Shown here piece after piece: positions 22,747-33,540 of a stretch of DNA of 64,000 bases; position 1 is the first letter of the stretch, and every line of letters starts with the position of its first letter. The notes beneath the pieces were generated by a model that saw only the letters and a program-made list of their open reading frames with translations, made no database searches and was not told the origin of the DNA. Source of the stretch: Hemerocallis citrina. Taxonomy: Eukaryota; Streptophyta; Magnoliopsida; Asparagales; Asphodelaceae. Made by a program: the position numbers and the translations under genes. The DNA lies in assembly GCA_017893485.1 (NCBI GenBank), contig CM030368.1:114737720-114801719 (forward strand). Reading direction: 5' to 3'.

Positions 22747-25700
22747 TTGTTGAATTGGGTTCAAGAAATTTGTATGGATATGTCGGGGAAATATGATATT
22801 GAGAAGTATGATGGGAAGACGAGTTTTGCATTATGGCAAGTACGTATGGCAGCGATTTTGTCGAGCCAAGGCGTTAAGGATGCCATTTTTGGTCGAGAAA
22901 AATTGATTGATGCGGTGGCGGATAAGAAATGGAGAGAGATGGATGATAAAGCGCTCTCTATTATCCAATTGTGCTTGAGCGATTCGACACTGCAAGAGGT
23001 CCTATCGGAGAAGACCGCTAAGGCTTTGTGGGAGAAGTTGGAGAACATCTACATGAAGAAGTCCTTCACCAATCGACTGCGGTTGAAGTTGCGCCTCTAC
23101 ACTCTTCGCATGGTTGAAGGTACATCAATTTCCGATCATATTACGGAGTTTGCATCTATTTTGAATGATTTAAGTAAGATTGATGTTAAGGTGGAGGATG
23201 AGGACCAAGCCCTTTTGTTATTATGCTCATTGCCCGCATCATACAAGGCTTTTAGAGACATGTTGATTTATAGTAGAGATAAAATTTCTCTAGAGGATGT
23301 TAAAAGCAATTTGCAAGCCAAGTTGCACATTGATAGTGAGATGACCAATAATGAGAAAAGGAGCCAAGGTGTTGGTTTAGTTGTTGATCGAGGTAGGTCA
23401 TGGGACCGAAACTCGAAAGATACAAGGACCCGTTCGAAGTCTAGGCACAAGAATTTGACGTGCAACTATTGTAAGAAGAAGGGACACATTAAGGCCGATT
23501 GTTTCAAGCTCAAAAATAAACAAAAGGCGGATAGTAAAGGTTCTTCTTCGGAGGAGGCCAATGTGGCTGAATGTGACACGGTTGATACTCTTTGTGTGAC
23601 AGATACTAATGTTGATGATATGCATTGTTGGGTGATGGATACGGGTGCTTCGCAACACATGACTCCGAATAGAGATTGGTTTGAGACTTATGAGCCTACG
23701 GATGGTAAGGTTCTCATGGGGAACAACAATATGTGTAAGGTTGCCGGGATTGGTTCGGTGACAATTAAGTTCCATGATGGAAAGGTCCGAAGGTTGACGG
23801 GTGTGAGGCATATACCCGATTTGTCTAAGAATTTGATTTCTTTGGGGTCACTTGAAGAAAAGGGGTGCAAGTTCCAAAGTGAAGGTGGAGTCCTCAGAGT
23901 CTCTAAAGGGGCTCTCACAATCATGAAGGCGAAGAGAATTGGAACTCATTATTTCTTACAAGGTTCCACGGTCACGGGCTCGGCTGCCATTGCACGTTCG
24001 GGTACTATGTCGGATGAGGAGACTACTAGGCTTTGGCATATGAGATTGAGGCATATGAGCGAGCGAGGAATGACCATTTTGAGCAAGAGAGGCTTGTTGT
24101 GTGGCCAATGCACGGGCAACTTGGAGTTTTGTGAGCATTGTGTATTTGGCAAGCATAAGAGGTTGAGCTTCTCCACGGCCATTCATTCGACCAAGGGAAC
24201 ACTTGACTACATCCATTCGGATCTTTGGGGACCTTCTCGTGAGCCTTCCAAAGATAATGGTTCTCGTTATATGCTTACTTTCATTGATGATTTCTCAAGG
24301 AAGGTTTGGGTTTATTTCTTGAAAGAGAAAAGTGATGTGTTTAGCACCTTCAAAGAATGGAAGTCACTTTTGGAGAACCAAATAGGAAGGAAAGTTAAGA
24401 GGTTGAGAACCGATAACGGTTTGGAGTTTTGCAACCGTGAGTTTGATAATTTTTGCAAGGCTGAAGGGATTGTTCGGCACAAGACGGTGGTCAACACTCC
24501 ACAACAAAATGGTGTTGCAGAAAGGATGAATAGGACACTACTTGAAAGGTCTAGAAGTATGCTTTCAAATGCGGGTTTGGATAAGGAGTTTTGGGCGGAA
24601 GCCATTAACACATCCTGCTATTTGGTGAATCGATCTCCTACCACTTCAATTGAGTTGAAGACACCCGAAGAAGTGTGGTCGGGTAAGACGGCCGATTATT
24701 CGAATTTGAGGGTGTTTGGTTGTCCCGCTTATGTACATGTGAATGAAGGAAAGTTGGAGCCTAGATCGAAGAAGTGTATTTTTGTTGGGTATCCCAGAAA
24801 TGTGAAGGGGTATAAGTTGTGGTGTCCCGAATCATCCAAATTCCTTATTTCAAGAGATGTCATTTTCAATGAGTCGGCCATGTTGAAGGCAAATGATGTT
24901 GCACCCGAGCCGACTATTAAGGAGAATGAGAAAGTTGAGAAGAAGGTGGAGTTTGAGGTGCCGGTCCAAGAAGGTGATGATTTGATCTCACATGATGATG
25001 TCAATTTGGAGGAAGCCCAAGAAGAGGTACAACCATATGCATTGGCAAGAGACCAAGCTAGAAGAGAAACAAGACCACCTACGAGGTATGGATACTCCGA
25101 TTTTGCTTATTGTTTGGCAATTGCAGAGGATGTGGAGTATTGTGAGCCATCTTCCTACAGAGAAGCTATTTCTTCTAAAGATGCGGCCAATTGGGTTGCC
25201 GCTATGAATGAAGAGTTACAATCTTTGCAACAAAATGAGACTTGGTCTCTTGTGAAGCCTCCCAGTGGTAAGAGTATTGTGGGTTGCAAGTGGGTGTTTA
25301 AGAGGAAGATTGATGGCTCAAATCCCGCGGATTTTCGATACAAGGCAAGGCTAGTGGCTAAAGGGTACAGTCAAGTCCAAGGTGTGGACTTCAATGATGT
25401 GTTCTCTCCCGTAGTTAAGCACACCTCCATTCGAGTTTTGCTCTCTTTGGTGGCAATGAAGGATTTGGAATTGGAGCAAATGGATGTGAAAACTGCCTTC
25501 TTGCATGGTGATTTGGAGGAGCAGATTTACATGAGCCAACCGGAGGGTTTTGAGGTTGCGGGAAAGGAGGACCGTGTGTGTCTTTTGAAGAAGTCCCTTT
25601 ATGGTCTTAAGCCATCGCCGCGGCAATGGTATAAGAAGTTTGACTCATTCATGGTGAGTATTAATTTCCATCGTTCCAATTATGATAGTTGTGTTTACTT

Positions 25701-26701
25701 CAAGAAGTTGGATGGTGGGGATTTCATTTACTTGTTGCACTATGTGGATGACATGTTGATTGCATCCTCAAACTTGAAAGAAGTTAGGAGGTTGAAAGAG
25801 CAACTAAGTTCGGCATTTGAGATGAAAGATTTGGGGGCCGCCAAAAGGATTCTCAGGATGGAGATCACAAGGGATAGGTCCAAGAGAAAGTTGTTTCTTT
25901 CACAAAGGAGTTTTGCCGAGAAAGTGCTACGCCGTTTTGGCATGGAGAAGGCGAAAGTTGTTTCAACACCTCTTGCGGCGCATTTCAAGCTTTCGGCCGC
26001 TTTAAGCCCAAAATCCGATGATGAGAAGAAATATATAGAAAAGGTTCCATATTCGAGTGCAGTTGGGAGTCTCATGTACTTGATGGTGTGCACTCGACCA
26101 GACATTGCTCAAGCCGTTAGTGTAGGTAAGTAGATATCTCTCTTGTCCGGGGAAAGGGCATTGGAAAGCAGTGAAGTGGATCTTCCGCTATTTGAGAGGT
26201 ACTATTGATGCTTGCTTGGAGTTTGGTAATGGCAAGAAACTGACGGGCTTTGTGGATGCGGATTTTGCGGGTAATTTGGATAAGAGGCGTTCCTTGACGG
26301 GTTATGTTTTTACCCTTGGAGATTGTGCAATTAGTTGGAAGTCTACACTTTAAGCCACCGTTGCACTCTTAAGCACTGAGGCCGAATATATGGCAATTAC
26401 TGAGGCTATTAAGGAGGCTATTTGGCTCAAGGCATTTGTTGGTGAGATGTCTTCACTTGAGGGTCCTATTACGGTGTTTTGTGACAACCAAAGCGCGATC
26501 CATTTGACTAAGGACCGCATGTACCATGAGAAGACGAAGCACATTGACATTCGATACCATTTTGTTCGAGATGTGATCTCGGAAGGCAAGGTTGCCGTGA
26601 AGAAGATTGGTACCGAATCGAATCCGGCCGATATGCTCACAAAGCCTCTTCCAATTGCAAAGTTCAAGCTTTGTTCAAGTTTGATGTCGGTTTGTTTCTA
26701 G
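22747..26701 (+). pseudogene. Copia gag-pol polyprotein, broken in RNase H
   Basis: The main frame (22747-26133) runs 1128 codons; translation probably starts at a Met near codon 10-12. In order: gag; zinc knuckle CNYCKKKGHIKADC (about 239-252); protease DTGAS (about 298); the HHCC region before the integrase (about 430-470); integrase with HSDLWGP (about 488), TDNG and PQQNGVAER (about 585); reverse transcriptase with YVDDM (about 999). One extra base near 26124-26128 shifts the frame and gives a stop at 26131. The shifted frame continues RNase H (26171-26353 and 26390-26701), which also has an in-frame TAA at 26351 where the family usually has Gln. All domains up to reverse transcriptase look intact, so the copy is young but defective. 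Confidence 0.93.
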
Positions 26702-26807
26702 CTAGTTTGAGCTAGTTTTGTTTCTAGCATGTTGCTAGTTTGTTTTAGGTTATGTTTGTTTTATGTTTTTAGTTTGTTTTAGATGCAATTTGGTTCAAGG
26801 TGGAGAT
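26702..26807 (+). other. Copia 3' untranslated region and polypurine tract
   Basis: GTTT/AGTT-rich DNA after the stop, ending in the purine tract AAGGTGGAGA before the 3' LTR. This tract primes plus-strand synthesis. Confidence 0.8.
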
Positions 26808-27004
26808 TGTTATGTTATGACCCAAATTGCTCTTAGGGCCCATTGGGCTTAGTATCTTCATATATGTAATACTTAGAATCAAATGAATACTAATCAACAT
26901 TTTTGCCCTAATCCTCTCTTCAACAGCCGACTGCTCTTCTTCTTCCTCTCTTCTCTTCCATCTTCTCAAACCCTAACAATCCACAACCCATTCAAATCCT
27001 AACA
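26808..27004 (+). repeat. 3' LTR of the Copia element
   Basis: 197 bp, starting TGTTATGTTATGACCC and ending TAACA. Nearly identical to the 5' LTR apart from the 7-nt segment CAAATTG and about two substitutions. Confidence 0.93.
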
Positions 27005-27218
27005 AAAACTTACAGTAATTATTAATAGTTCATAATACCAATAGTTCAGTAAATTGGAATACTTCCTTTGTTGTTATTTGCCATTGCTCAGTTTGGTGCT
27101 CATCTTTCATCTATACAATCTCTTTAGGAAAAATCAAGCTCCTTGCTAATGTGGTTGAAGTGGTCACCCGTAGGATATTGCCTGCATTAAAATTCTAACC
27201 ATGACTGTTATTGTTTGA

Positions 27219-27503
27219 TATGCCAAGATTTTGATGCACAGTCAACCTGCACATCCTGAATTGCAGAAACAAATTTGGGCAATCTTCAGAAAGTAAGATG
27301 ATTTTGTTTTTAGTTAATCTACTTTTCAATTTTCTTCCATTTGGTATAACATTAACTTAATGTGTGTTAATGATGTTGTTAAATATGAGAGTGGTATTGA
27401 TATTGAGATACAACAATGCGCAGTAGAATATTTTGCACTGAGTAGAAAAGGTGCAACTTTGATGGACATATTGGCTGAAATGCGCAGGTTCCCAGAGCTC
27501 CGG
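27219..27503 (+). pseudogene. Two captured exons of an AP-2 complex alpha-adaptin gene
   Basis: The first segment (about 27219-27292) reads YAKILMHSQPAHPELQKQIW to a GTAAG donor. The second (about 27384-27503) starts YESGIDIEIQQCAVEYFALS and ends in PELR before GTAGG. Both match the large subunit of the AP-2 clathrin adaptor (family pattern PELQ-QIWAIF-KYES--D-EIQQRAVEYF-LS-KGA-LMDILAEMPKFPER). The acceptor before the second segment lacks AG, and several usually conserved residues are changed (Arg to Cys, Met-Pro to Met-Arg). This indicates a decaying copy. Only a small part of the ~1000-residue protein is here. Confidence 0.75.
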
Positions 27504-27603
27504 GTAGGCATCACTCCCATTATTTGAATGTGTGATAACGAAAAATAATATTGACTATTTGTTGGTGACCAAAGTTAGATCTTTCTGCTTTGTTTTGTTT
27601 GTG

Positions 27604-27760
27604 AAGGGCTCTCAACAAGCCAAAAATGATTGAACTCGCTCAAAATGCAGCCGAGTTTGTGTTTACCGACGATGAAGTGAAGAAGGCTATAATGGAGATT
27701 TGCAGGATGTTAAAAGAAGATTACTGCAAAGAGAATCAAGATCTGGTTGCCGTAAAATAA
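27604..27760 (+). pseudogene. Terminal exon-like fragment, source unassigned
   Basis: After a GTGAAG acceptor an open stretch of about 50 codons reads ALNKPKMIELAQNAAEFVFT, continues EICRMLKEDY and ends at TAA (27758-27760). AT-rich sequence resembling a 3' untranslated region follows. The helical, acidic composition is protein-like but no family is recognised. It is the last coding-like unit before the CACTA right end and could supply the stop codon of a chimeric transcript. Confidence 0.4.
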
Positions 27761-28084
27761 GAAAATTGTTAGTGTCATATCTCAAGTGTGGAGTCAATTG
27801 AATGTTATCTTATAATGCCATTGAATATGTTGATCGTAGTTTAAAGTATTGATTCTCATGTCTGCACACATGAATTCAATTGTGTATTTGATTATTAACT
27901 ATTTTGTAATTTGACATGCTTGTAATACTTCATTAATTTTTAATATGATTGAAGTTTAATTTTATTTAATTTTGTTTCATAAACACATTTATCTATTTTA
28001 TTGTGTATTTAGTTTATAATTGGATTAATATTATAAAAGAAAATATTAAATTATCATAAGCGTAATTAATAAGAAAAAATTGTG

Positions 28085-28415
28085 TATAGAGCGATGGGTA
28101 TATATTTAAATATTTGGATGCGAAAACCATCACTAAAACCTATAGCAATGGAGTTTCAACCGTAGGTATAGGAAAGCAAGAGATGTCCTTAAAACCTATA
28201 CCAACGGATATGAAATCATGGGTATAACACTAAGGTTATGTCCAACGGGTGAAAAAACCGTCGCTATAAGCTATAGTGACGGCATTGTGCCGTAGGCATA
28301 GCTAATTAAAAACTACGGTATGTCCGTTGGTATAGGTTTTACGGGTTATACCTACGGTTTTCCGCCTTTTACCAACGGATTTTTGTTGTCACTATATGTC
28401 AAATTCCTTGTAGTG
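28085..28415 (+). repeat. CACTA right subterminal and terminal repeats
   Basis: Multiple CCGTAGGTATAG and CCAACGG motifs occur in both orientations, ending with TTCCTTGTAGTG. They mirror the left end at 18605-18790. Confidence 0.85.
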
Positions 28416-28719
28416 ACCATGTTATTGATTATTGTTATTGTCCCATGTTATTGATTTCTATTGACCCATTGAATTTATCGTTATATTGTTATTCCATTGT
28501 TCGTTGTTTTTCTCTACTTGTTGTCCATGACTTGCTCTAAGAATAATTTTTCTACCCTTTTTAGATGAAGTGTTCACAAGTAACAAAAGAGAATTGCATG
28601 CTGGAATTGAAGAACAAACCTTCTGAAAATTTAATGCTTTCTAGTTGCTTATTTTTTTATTGAGCTTATTGTATTGAGACTCATTATCATGGTGTTTGGA
28701 TTTATTATTGTATTGGTCT

Positions 28720-31700
28720 TGTAACACCCCGAATTCCAAAATACAACTAAATTCGAAGTTCCACAGGATCTTTACACTTCTTTCGTACAATTTTACAAGG
28801 AAATAAAAACTTTTCTTTCATCAGAGTTACATTACACTTGTACATTGTCACAGCGGAAGCAATTTTACAATAATTTACATGAAACAACATTTAAATCAAT
28901 CTTGCGCAGCATGTACACTTCAATTTGTCAAGCATCTTTACCCTCCATATAAAACTGTGGGCGCATCAGTTCATTCAACTGACAAAATATTATACACGGT
29001 CATCCTCTCTATGTCGGAAACAGTATAACGATTCTCATTACTTAGCAATCCACAAACTTGTTCACAAACAAAGCTAAAGGGACTATCCTATTGATGTCGT
29101 GTTGTGAATGTGCACTTAGTCCTTAATGCAATTATTTGTATTATATGACACTAATGCGTACTTGTTCAGAGTCTATGCAGCCCATACTACATAGGTCCGA
29201 GGGCAAGCCCTTAACCGTTCTTCATCTTGTAGGGTTCAATCCCTCGCCATGACTTAATCTACTACTATAACTACGGTAAGTATCCTAGATGTTTTCTGAC
29301 CTACGAACTCATGTCTAGGCTCCCTGGAGAGAATCCCAACGCACTGACACATGACTCACCATGCAGGTATCCTGTGGTAATTCAGCTCCTACCATAGACA
29401 TGACACCACCCACAGTCGTCAAACACCCCACGAGTGTCGCCACCGGGACGATACTCAGGAGCAGTATCCACGCCCTATCATGATGCATCATGGGACATCC
29501 TGTGAATACTCTCACGCTGCCAATCCAATGGCCCTCATACTCAATGTTTTTCTCTTACTTTCATCACATCTTCACTATGTATCTAATCCTTAGTTTAATT
29601 GAATCATGAATAAAATCAACTCTTAGAATGTAGCACTCCCACTATACCAGTCTTATTCATTTAATTCACATGACCCAACCTTGGTCTTCTCATTTCAAAT
29701 ATCATTTCACAATTCTTTCATTGCTGGTATAAGGCTTGGCAATACCCTAATTCTCAATTTCATCTCATAATTACAATATCGAGCTTTTCATACTCATAAG
29801 ATCTTTTAATGATTAATCACAATTCACATTTCATATTCATAACATTCATGTATTCATATTCATGGTACTCTTCCTAACTCATCATGTCAACTAATTTCAA
29901 TTTCTCAAGTAAAATATCATGCATAACAATAAAAATACAACATGCCACAATCGCTAGTTTATAACCCACATAATTCTATTTTAATCCATACTAATTCCAC
30001 AGTTCACAATTTCACTTAGTTCACACTTCACACTTTTCAAATTTCTCATTACCAAAATATCATTTTAAACTTCTTAAACAATCCATTCGAACTTCAAAAG
30101 AAAACAATTAAAGTTAATAATTAAAATAAGTTCCTTCTTGTAAAAACGGTCTCTCCTATACAAGGCCACAGGTAATAGAGATTTCCTTACAAAATATAGA
30201 TGTTATTTGAAACTACAGGGCAGACGACTGTTAATCATGGCCAGTCAGCTGTTCTGCGAGGTTCTAAAGCTCGAAAATAAAGTAATCAGAGAAGTCGACT
30301 GTCACATATGACCAGTCGGCTGTTCTGCGATGATCTTTAAACTAAAAAATAAAACGATCAGGGCAGTCGACTGTTACAAAAGTCGGTCGACTGTTCTGTA
30401 AAAGATTCGAACTATATATTTTTCATTTTCTTAGACCAGTCGACTGTTTCAACGTAATCAGTCGACTATGCTACTGGCTTTTTTCCAATTTCTCAAAAAA
30501 AATGTTTTTTAGTTCTTTTTCTTCTCTTTTTGAAACATAACTTTCCGGATTATAGCAACTCAGTATTTTTATGAATATTTTAACTCTTTAAAACATGCAT
30601 TTTAGCCTTAGTTTGTATTCCATGATCATAATTTCGATATTCGAGAACTAAAGCATAATTCTTCATAATTGAAGATAGATTCCCACAAAAATCACTCCAA
30701 AAATGTTTTCTTTCTCACGATGTTTTTAGAACACAAAAATTCATCTTTCTTAATGAATAAAACTCATATTTTTTTCCACTAATTTACACATAATGCATTC
30801 AATCTTTTGTTTGCAAAAATACCATCTTTTCATTTATTCTAATACTCATATGGCACATATAACAATGGAAAATTCTACTAAAACAATTAACAATCATCCC
30901 TTAGTAAATTATTCCATTAATTCATCTCTAGCATAACATTCTACTTTAATACTTTAATCAACAAACATGGTTCTAATCTTTTTACTAGTTAATCCACATA
31001 GTTTGCATTTAGAACATACTTAGCATGCATACTAACATTAGAAACAATGAGAACATTCACTTTTACTCATAATTAATAAATCTAGTAATCAAAATAACAC
31101 ACATGCATTTACTAATTTATCAATTCTCTTCTAATTAGGCATGCATGCATTTCACTTCAACTAGTGGCTTTATAATAACAATTCAATTTCATTCCTAGCA
31201 TGATTTCTACTTTAGAAGTCATGAGAAACACACACCTCTTTGAAGAAAAAGCCAACTAAAAGCTCCTCGAGTCCCCTAGAATGCGAGAGAGTGCCTTCTC
31301 CTCCTAGATTGCGATGCAAAAGCTCCTTCTCCTTGCTTCCTTACCAAAACCGAGATCTCCAAGTGTGGGGGAATGAATGGACGGCCTCCAATGGTACACA
31401 CTCACACTAATATATATCTCCTATACAATTTCATCTTTCAATAGTTTCTTAGTGTAGAATACAAATAGATAGGGGGCATTTATACAAATTCTAGGATAAA
31501 TTGGAGGGCTAGGATTCATTGGATAGTTATAGGATGGATGGCTAGGATAGGAGGGAAAGTTGTAGCAACCACCCACACTCAAATAAACTACCCATCCACA
31601 CACACCCACTCTTCCATTCCTCCAAGCACAACCCGGCCTCAAAATAGTGTGCATTGCACACTACGTGCATGCACGTGTCCCCTAATACCCCTATTTGAAG

Positions 31701-32051
31701 TTTGTACAATTTTAATTATCAAATTGTTCACATTTTGTGTCTACATGACAAGTGTGACCATTTAAATGATTAATTAAATTTGTGGGCTTCACAAATAGTG
31801 GGCTTAGGCTTGTGGGCCAAATAATAAAATAATAAAATATTAGTTTATTAAAGTGGGCTCAAATTAAGAAAATAGTGTTTTAGGCTTTATAAAATAGGCT
31901 TTTAGAAAAATAAAAAAAGAAAATAATTGTTCATACTATAAAATGAAACTTTATATATAAAAATAAATAAATAAATATACACATGAAATTTGCACGTGCG
32001 CAACACGTGAAAATCAACATTTCCATTAGAATGAATGTTTAGGGTATTACC
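28720..32051 (-). mobile_element. Solo LTR A2 (3.33 kb, - strand) inserted in LTR B3
   Basis: On the + strand it begins TGTAACACCCCG and ends GGGTATTACC, where the last base has changed from the expected A. Flanks GGTCT (28715-28719 and 32052-32056) form a perfect 5-bp duplication. It is the inverse of A1: GGATGCAT near 13250 corresponds to the block near 29170-29200, and the TATA box (TATAAATGCC on the - strand) lies near 31480. The uninterrupted site is visible in LTR B1 around 6455-6500. No internal region remains. Frames at 29315-29515 and 31421-31765 look spurious. Confidence 0.88.
30222..30467 (-). repeat. Four pairs of AGTCGACT-like boxes in LTR A2
   Basis: Pairs start at 30222/30243, 30293/30314, 30365/30385 and 30438/30460, 20-22 bp apart. 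Core variants are AGTCGACT, AGTCGGCT, AGTCAGCT and GGTCGACT. This is the counterpart of the array at 11797-12396. Confidence 0.8.
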
Positions 32052-32291
32052 GGTCTTATGACCCGGATTTTATTATTATTTCCAGACGTTAGTTTATTGT
32101 ATTTGGATATTTTATATTGCTTCATTCCAAGTGTTATTGTTCATGAGATTATTATTATTGTCTGCATAATTGTTCTGTATTGATTATATTGTTGAGTTGG
32201 TCGAATAAACAGCTTATGGGTGACATTAGTCATTTCGCTGGACTAATGTCATATGCTCGTATTTCGTATTTTTGGAAAGCGGGGCGTGACA

Positions 32292-32903
32292 ATTACCCTG
32301 AATTCGTGCCATATTAATAACGTTTGGTACACCATGATTGTGTTTCAGTATAGTATGTTTCAGTACTTTAAAAAACAAAATTACATAACAAATCCAGACT
32401 CCCAGTCTTTTCCACATCAGCCCCACTGAATATGAATATCTTTGAGGGATGATGTACAACAAAATACAACTTTTAAGTTATACATATAATCTAAGAAGTT
32501 GAGCAATCACATGTCATTATCAACTATTTATTATCAATAATTCAACATCACTTGACTAACAAATCAACCCATTCAACACCCCTGATAAATTAAAGCTAGA
32601 TAAACAACAACTCATTATGAACAATTCAATCAAGAATGTAGATTTATCAACTATTGATCCCACAAAACCCTATCCAACCACCAATTAATCCGACAACCCC
32701 ATTTATCAACGTTACATTCTAACAACCAATTAGCAGGAATTCAATGAACAACTCATTTATCCTACAAACCCAATTCCGATCACCCCATTCCGAATACACC
32801 ATCACAAAATTCCAATCCATCAACACCATTTGTCAACATTAAAATCTCACAAATGAATTCTACAAATTTTATGAAATCCAAAAGCAAACGAATGAAGACA
32901 TAC
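32292..32903. other. AT-rich intergenic or intronic DNA
   Basis: No gene, LTR or inverted repeat is recognised. If the candidate exon at 32904-33010 is real, this would be its first intron on the - strand. Confidence 0.4.
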
Positions 32904-33010
32904 CGTACAATTGATGAGTGCTGTAGGATGTACTGGCCTCGATATTGTAGGAGATGTGGTAGGATGTGCACTTCATTTTGCTCGAAATCAGAAATTTGGG
33001 GGTCTTGCAA
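32904..33010 (-). CDS. Possible first exon of an unidentified - strand gene
   Basis: On the - strand an ATG at 33010 opens a frame starting MQDPQISDFEQNEVHILPHL and running about 35 codons to a GTATGTC splice donor at 32903. Upstream (33011-33200) the - strand is CT-rich, like many plant 5' untranslated regions. No protein family is recognised, and no second exon was found before LTR B3 ends at 32291. It would be divergent from PAA1, with the foldback element between them. It may equally be chance or part of a repeat. Confidence 0.3.
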
Positions 33011-33234
33011 GATGGGTTTCGGGTTTTGAGAGTACGAGGAGAGAGGGTTGAGAGAGATGAAGTGAAGTGGAAGAGATTTTGGAGGGATTTTGTGGGTGAA
33101 AGGTCAAATTTTGGGAGCTAGGGTTTTGAGTTTTGGAGTGGGAGTGGAGAGAAAGAGAGAAGGAGAGAGATGAAGTGAAGACGTGAGAGAAAGAGAGTTG
33201 ATTTTAGAAAGAAAAAAACCTGAACCAAACTTGC

Positions 33235-33480
33235 TATTTCGAACAACGAGTCTAGTTTAACTAGACTCAACTAGACTCGTTGTTCGAAACAGCGAGTCTA
33301 GTTTTGAAATTTTAGGATTTCTTGAGATTTCTCAAAGTGCTGGAGAATTCCCTAAGCTAAACTCGCATTTTCAAATAACTCGTTGTTTGAAACAATGAGT
33401 ATGTTAGTTTGGTAAATAGTTTTAAAAGTGGGTTAGTTTGGTAAATATTGTTAAAAAGTGGGTCATTTTAGAAAAAAATT
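33235..33480 (+). mobile_element. MITE-like repeat family F, copy 1
   Basis: The block holds short palindromes such as AACGAGTCTAGTTT and its inverse ACTAGACTCGTTGTT, then GTTTGGTAAATA and AAAGTGGGTC. A related block in opposite orientation lies at 63714-63957. It is non-coding. Boundaries and target duplication are unclear. Confidence 0.5.
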
Positions 33481-33510
33481 CAAAACTAAGCCCATTCCCC
33501 TACCTTTCAA

Positions 33511-33527
33511 ACCCCCCCCCCCCCCCA
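33511..33527. repeat. Poly-C run of about 15-16 bases
   Basis: A long cytosine homopolymer just left of the foldback element. Its length may be uncertain in the assembly. Confidence 0.9.
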
Positions 33528-33540
33528 ACCCAACAACTTT

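Larger units (their letters stand above)
22156..27004 (+). mobile_element. Ty1/Copia retrotransposon inserted in the CACTA element
   Basis: Short LTRs (22156-22345, 190 bp; 26808-27004, 197 bp) start TGTTATGTTATG and end CCTAACA. They differ by one 7-nt indel and about two substitutions. The PBS TGGTATCAGAGC lies at 22349-22360 and a purine-rich tract (AAGGTGGAGA) directly precedes the 3' LTR. The flanks TAAAC (22151-22155) and AAAAC (27005-27009) form a near-perfect 5-bp duplication. The domain order gag, protease, integrase, reverse transcriptase, RNase H defines Copia. LTR similarity implies a recent insertion. Confidence 0.95.
18605..28415 (+). mobile_element. Non-autonomous CACTA transposon with captured gene fragments
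   Basis: The ends are CACTACAAGGAATTT and its inverse AAATTCCTTGTAGTG. They are flanked by the 3-bp duplication ACC (18602-18604 and 28416-28418), diagnostic of CACTA (En/Spm). Subterminal regions (18630-18790 and 28085-28390) carry many copies of ACCGTNGGTATAG in both orientations, as expected for transposase binding sites. The empty site is readable in LTR B1 near 10310-10325 in reverse. No TnpA or TnpD transposase was recognised. The interior holds exon-like fragments of several host genes plus a 4.85-kb Copia insertion; without that insertion the element is about 4.96 kb. Confidence 0.9.
16441..32291 (+). mobile_element. LTR B3 (+ strand), split by CACTA and by LTR A2
   Basis: B3 is the inverse of B1. 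Its pieces are about 16441-18604, 28419-28719 and 32057-32291. Matches to B1 include the leader motif CCCGTTATTCTTG (16870) and the distal motif ACTTGCTCTAAG (28531). It ends GGGGCGTGACA at 32291. The promoter-proximal (U3) part seen in B2 is missing or unrecognised, so the start is approximate. No PBS follows the 3' end, so it is a solo or truncated LTR. Short frames near 16418-17044 are LTR leader, not genes. Confidence 0.6.

Noticed and set aside
6037..32291. B1 and B3 as inverted ends of one giant DNA transposon
   Set aside because: B1 has an adjoining PBS and LTR-type structure, B2 is a separate copy with its own 5-bp flanks, and B4 and B5 occur alone. Opposed LTR insertions explain the symmetry better.
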